A DNA stretch of 9,542 bases, from assembly GCA_021443285.1 (NCBI GenBank), contig JABUUG010000037.1, positions 2,527 through 12,068 of the forward strand, given 5' to 3'. Below the pieces are notes generated by a model. The model was not told the origin of the DNA. It saw only the letters and a program-made list of their open reading frames with translations, and did not search any database. Origin of the DNA: Bacteroidaceae bacterium (GTDB taxonomy: Bacteria; Bacteroidota; Bacteroidia; Bacteroidales; Bacteroidaceae). Made by a program: the position numbers and the translations under genes. Positions 6,950 through 9,542 of this stretch are shown here, one piece after another (the first letter of the stretch is position 1; every line of letters starts with the position of its first letter).

Positions 6950-8338
6950 ATGAACAACAAGCAACAGACACTCAAGGGCAGCTTCACCATGTGCGGAAAA
7001 GGACTGCACACCGGGCTCGTACTGACCGTAACATTCAACCCCGCCCCTGAAAACACTGGATATAAGATACAGCGAATAGACCTTGAAGGTCAGCCCGTTA
7101 TAGAGGCAATAGCCGAAAACGTGGTGGACACCAAGCGCGGCACTGTTGTCGGCAAGGGTGATGTTCGTGTCTCTACTGTTGAGCACGCCCTCTCAGCCCT
7201 CTACGCTCTGGGCATAGACAACTGCTTCATACAGGTGAACGGTCCGGAATTCCCTATCCTCGACGGATCCGCCATCATGTATGTGAACAAGATACAGGAG
7301 GTGGGCATAGAGGAGCAGAATGCCCCGAAGAGCTTCTACGTGATACGCAAGAAGATAGAGGTGAAGGACGAGAAGACAGGCTCCTGCATCACAATCTTGC
7401 CGGACGCAGAGTTCTCAATAACGGCGATGTGCTCGTTCGACAGCAAATTCATCAACTCGCAGTTCGCCACACTCGACAACCCCGAACTCTATGCCACAGA
7501 GATAGCGCCGGCAAGGACATTCGTCTTCGTGCGCGAGATAGAGCATCTGCTCGACGCAGGTCTGATAAAGGGCGGCGACCTCGACAACGCCATTGTGATG
7601 TATGAGCGGCAGACCACACAGGAGAAGCTCGACAACATAGCCGACCTGATGAACCTCCAGCACATGGACGCCGCCAATCTCGGCTATATACAGCACAAGC
7701 CCCTGCAATGGGAAAACGAGTGTACACGCCACAAACTGCTCGACATCATCGGCGACATGGCACTTATCGGAAAGCCTATAAAGGGCAGGATTATCGCTAC
7801 ACGACCGGGACACTCCATAAACAACAAGTTCGCACGCCTGATGCGGAAGGAAATCCGCAAGCACGACATACAGGCACCCATCTACGACCCATGTGAGGAA
7901 CCGATAATGGACGTGAACAGGATACGCGAACTGCTGCCCCACCGCTACCCGATGCAGCTTGTTGATAAGGTCATTGCACTGAACGCCACAAGCATCGTCG
8001 GTGTGAAGAACGTAACGTCCAACGAGCCTTTCTTCGTGGGACATTTCCCCAAAGAGCCCATCATGCCGGGCGTGCTGCAGGTGGAGGCTATGGCACAGTG
8101 CGGCGGACTGCTGGTGCTGAACACCATAGAAGAGCCGGAGAGCTACTCCACATACTTCATGAAGATAGACAACGTGAAGTTCCGCAAGAAGGTTGTGCCG
8201 GGCGACACGCTCGTCTTTAAGGTGGAGATTGTTACACCTCCACGCCATGGCATCAGCACCATGAGAGGCTACGTCTTTGTCGGCGACCAAGTGGCATCGG
8301 AAGCCACATTCACCGCACAAATCGTGAAGAACAAATAA
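6950..8338 (+). CDS. lpxC: Bifunctional LpxC deacetylase / FabZ 3-hydroxyacyl-ACP dehydratase fusion
   Basis: This 462-residue protein joins two enzymes, an arrangement known for Bacteroidota. Residues about 1-305 are LpxC, the zinc deacetylase that removes acetate from UDP-3-O-acyl-GlcNAc, the first committed step of lipid A synthesis. Glu78 and His79 in STVEHALSAL, His261 and Asp265 in RHKLLDIIGD, and His288 in RPGHSINNK match the catalytic and zinc-binding residues of E. coli LpxC (Glu78, His79, His238, Asp242, His265). Residues about 318-462 are FabZ, a hot-dog fold dehydratase of fatty-acid synthesis: LLPHRYPMQLVD leads in, and His365 (FVGHFP) and Glu379 (LQVEAMAQ) match its catalytic pair. 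All key residues are present, so both halves should work. Fusion fixes a 1:1 ratio between lipid A commitment and an enzyme that competes for the hydroxyacyl-ACP pool. No separate promoter is evident; a long hairpin lies just upstream. Confidence 0.97.
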   Translation: MNNKQQTLKGSFTMCGKGLHTGLVLTVTFNPAPENTGYKIQRIDLEGQPVIEAIAENVVDTKRGTVVGKGDVRVSTVEHALSALYALGIDNCFIQVNGPEFPILDGSAIMYVNKIQEVGIEEQNAPKSFYVIRKKIEVKDEKTGSCITILPDAEFSITAMCSFDSKFINSQFATLDNPELYATEIAPARTFVFVREIEHLLDAGLIKGGDLDNAIVMYERQTTQEKLDNIADLMNLQHMDAANLGYIQHKPLQWENECTRHKLLDIIGDMALIGKPIKGRIIATRPGHSINNKFARLMRKEIRKHDIQAPIYDPCEEPIMDVNRIRELLPHRYPMQLVDKVIALNATSIVGVKNVTSNEPFFVGHFPKEPIMPGVLQVEAMAQCGGLLVLNTIEEPESYSTYFMKIDNVKFRKKVVPGDTLVFKVEIVTPPRHGISTMRGYVFVGDQVASEATFTAQIVKNK

Positions 8339-8360
8339 TAGCAACATCTATTGTAATTGG

Positions 8361-8486
8361 GGAGTTAAAGGAGTTAAAGAAGTCAAAGGAGTTAAAGACA
8401 AAAGACTTCTTGTCTGACAAATAACTGAACAACTTCAAACAGGTAATGTCTTTAACTCCTTTAACTCCTTTAACTCCTTTAACTCC
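8361..8486. repeat. Inverted repeat with arms of 9-bp tandem units (element 3)
   Basis: The left arm is GGAGTTAAA, GGAGTTAAA, GAAGTCAAA, GGAGTTAAA (8361-8396) plus GACA. The right arm is TGTC plus four exact TTTAACTCC units (8451-8486). The arms pair over 40 bp with two mismatches, making this the most regular of the four elements. The loop is 46 nt and begins AAAGACTTC, close to the loop start of element 2. It lies between lpxC and lpxA with no U-tract and ends 37 nt before the lpxA ATG. Nothing else recognisable is in this 185-nt gap. Confidence 0.92.
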
Positions 8487-8523
8487 AATATTATAGACCC
8501 CATCGTAATATACCCCTCCGCTT

Positions 8524-9294
8524 ATGAACCAGATACACCCATTGGCAGTCGTTCATCCGGACGCAAAATTAGGCGACAACAACATCATCGGCCCATTCTG
8601 CGTCATTGAAGAGAATACCGTCATCGGCGACAACAACGTGCTGAAAAACAGCGTTACGCTGCATTACGGTGCAAGGATAGGCAGTGGAAACGAGTTCTTT
8701 CCCGGGGCAAGCATCTCAACGAAGCCGCAGGACTTGAAATTCAGGGGCGAGGACACCCTCTGCGTTATAGGCGACAACAACTCCATCCGCGAGAATGTAA
8801 CCATTTCGCGAGGTACTGCATCGAAAGGCAGGACGCAGGTGGGCAACGGCAACCTCCTTATGGAGAATATGCACATAGGGCACGACTGCACCATAGGCAA
8901 CGGATGCATCATCGGCAACAGCACGAAGTTTGCGGGAGAGGTTGTGATTGACGACTATGCCATCATCTCCGCCTGTGTGCTTGTGCACCAGTTCTGCCAC
9001 GTCGGCGGATACGGTCTTGTACAGGGCGGGTGCCGTTTCTCGGTGGATGTGCCGCCATATATTATCGTCGGCAAGGAGCCGGCACACTACTGTGGCGTAA
9101 ACCTCGTGGGACTCCGCCGCCGGCAGTTCCCCAACGAAACAATCACTGCCATACACGATGCCTACCGCACCCTCTATGGTGCAGCGACACTGCAGGAAGG
9201 CATAGACGCCCTGGAGGCATTCACCGACAGACCGAAGGAAGTGGATAACATACTGAACTTTGTGAAGAACTCAAAGCGCGGAGTGATGAGATAA
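8524..9294 (+). CDS. lpxA: UDP-N-acetylglucosamine 3-O-acyltransferase LpxA
   Basis: LpxA transfers a 3-hydroxyacyl chain from ACP to the 3-OH of UDP-GlcNAc, the first step of lipid A synthesis. The length of 256 residues is close to the 262 of E. coli. Residues 1-190 are left-handed beta-helix hexapeptide repeats (NNIIGPFCVIEENTVIGDNNV), followed by a helical C-terminal domain (GLRRRQFPNETITAIHDAYRTLY). His120 in MHIGHDCTIG aligns with catalytic His125 of E. coli; His117 and His155 align with His122 and His160. His144 of E. coli is replaced by Glu139. Gly168 aligns with Gly173, the acyl-length 'ruler' residue whose Gly form in E. coli allows long chains, in line with the long hydroxy fatty acids of Bacteroidales lipid A. 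The gene probably depends on the lpxD promoter, unless one lies unseen in the preceding gap. Confidence 0.97.
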   Translation: MNQIHPLAVVHPDAKLGDNNIIGPFCVIEENTVIGDNNVLKNSVTLHYGARIGSGNEFFPGASISTKPQDLKFRGEDTLCVIGDNNSIRENVTISRGTASKGRTQVGNGNLLMENMHIGHDCTIGNGCIIGNSTKFAGEVVIDDYAIISACVLVHQFCHVGGYGLVQGGCRFSVDVPPYIIVGKEPAHYCGVNLVGLRRRQFPNETITAIHDAYRTLYGAATLQEGIDALEAFTDRPKEVDNILNFVKNSKRGVMR

Positions 9295-9295
9295 G

Positions 9296-9353
9296 AAACA
9301 CGGGGTCAAGGCAGTCTAAAAATACGATAGCATTTGCGTAAGCCTGTGTTTTG
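9296..9353 (+). terminator. Possible weak terminator after lpxA
   Basis: AAACAC (9296-9301) can pair with GTGTTT (9346-9351), GGC (9310-9312) with GCC (9342-9344), and TACG (9323-9326) with CGTA (9337-9340), with a short TTTT at 9349-9352. The hairpin begins just after the stop codon. The pairing is broken and the U-tract is short, so this is a tentative call. Confidence 0.3.
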
Positions 9354-9418
9354 ATGACTGATGTCAATGTGATGCAGAAATGCAAGTGCTGTTGTATGTG
9401 TAATTTGCAGATAACCAC

Positions 9419-9426
9419 TACTTTTG
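9419..9426 (+). promoter_or_regulatory. Probable -7 box of the tRNA-Lys promoter
   Basis: TACTTTTG matches the TAnnTTTG consensus exactly and is followed by CAGC. It lies 58 nt before the tRNA, a reasonable leader length. The -33 element is poor: the nearest TTG (9392-9394) is 24 bp away and TTTG (9404-9407) is only 11 bp away. Confidence 0.5.
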
Positions 9427-9484
9427 CAGCCGAATTTCGCGAAGTGTCATGGAGGCAAGGCGCATGAAGCGGACATTCATACCA

Positions 9485-9542
9485 GATCCGTTAGCTCAGC
9501 AGGTAGAGCACAACACTTTTAATGTTGGGGTCTTGGGTTCGA
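9485..9542 (+). tRNA. tRNA-Lys(UUU), 3' part beyond the window
   Basis: The acceptor strand is GATCCGT (9485-9491), followed by T8-A9. The D stem is GCTC (9494-9497) with GAGC (9506-9509) and contains AGGTA. The anticodon stem is CAACA/TGTTG (9511-9515 with 9523-9527) with the 7-nt loop CTTTTAA. The anticodon TTT is at 9518-9520, reading AAA/AAG for lysine. The variable loop GGGTC, T-stem strand TTGGG and the start of the T-loop, TTCGA, finish at the window edge. All visible pairings are intact, so this is truncation by the window and not a pseudogene. Confidence 0.95.

Noticed and set aside
6950..8338. lpxC-fabZ as an assembly or frameshift artefact
   Set aside because: The fusion is a known trait of the Bacteroidota, and both halves are complete with a clean linker.
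7415..8347. 310-codon open frame on the - strand, opposite lpxC-fabZ
   Set aside because: It lies wholly opposite a gene with all catalytic residues intact, its translation is rich in His, Cys and Leu without any domain, and it has no promoter. It is a shadow of codon bias. The same applies to 1885-2493 and 5914-6621 on the - strand.
8361..8486. Elements 2-4 as ordinary intrinsic terminators
   Set aside because: The stems are AT-rich and long and none is followed by a U-tract. Two lie inside a likely operon whose downstream genes show no promoter.
9436..9443. Palindrome TTCGCGAA near the expected tRNA-Lys transcription start
   Set aside because: It is only 8 bp, with no second copy and no known operator match.

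Overview
The window comes from the chromosome of a member of the Bacteroidota, most likely order Bacteroidales and plausibly Prevotellaceae. The evidence is the lpxC-fabZ fusion, the lpxD / lpxC-fabZ / lpxA gene order, an OmpA-type protein with a 'VEKVVEKKVVDK' linker, surface proteins ending in 'GVYIINKKKVVVK', a promoter of Bacteroides type (TTTG, 20 bp, TAnnTTTG), and little sign of Shine-Dalgarno sequences. Genus-level placement is inference. All seven protein genes and the tRNA lie on the + strand.

Layout. (1) Positions 1-2997 hold a 5'-truncated gene for a large coiled-coil protein, probably exported, followed 43 nt later by an OmpA-family outer-membrane protein that ends at a good intrinsic terminator (3025-3062). 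(2) Positions 3238-5505 hold two exported proteins of unknown function, 54 nt apart: a surface protein with a Prevotella-type C-terminal tail, and a probable beta-barrel protein. (3) Positions 5791-9294 hold the lipid A genes lpxD, lpxC-fabZ and lpxA, with a clear promoter just before lpxD. LpxA adds the first hydroxyacyl chain to UDP-GlcNAc, LpxC deacetylates the product, and LpxD adds the second chain. The fused FabZ domain dehydrates 3-hydroxyacyl-ACP and so competes for the acyl donor that LpxA and LpxD use. (4) A tRNA-Lys(UUU) gene starts at 9485 and runs off the right edge.

The most unusual content lies between the genes. All four gaps of more than 100 nt between protein genes contain one imperfect inverted repeat whose arms are themselves tandem repeats: 11-bp units at 3084-3215, 9-bp units at 5531-5692 and 8361-8486, and 7-bp units at 6815-6935. 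The first three share the core GGAGTTAAA and short conserved sequences where the arms meet the loop, so they appear to be dispersed copies of one element. The fourth has the same architecture built from a different unit (GAATAAY). Two of them interrupt the normally compact lpxD-lpxC-lpxA operon. I do not recognise them as a named family. No CRISPR array, insertion sequence or transposase gene is visible, and no stretch longer than 300 nt lacks a gene.
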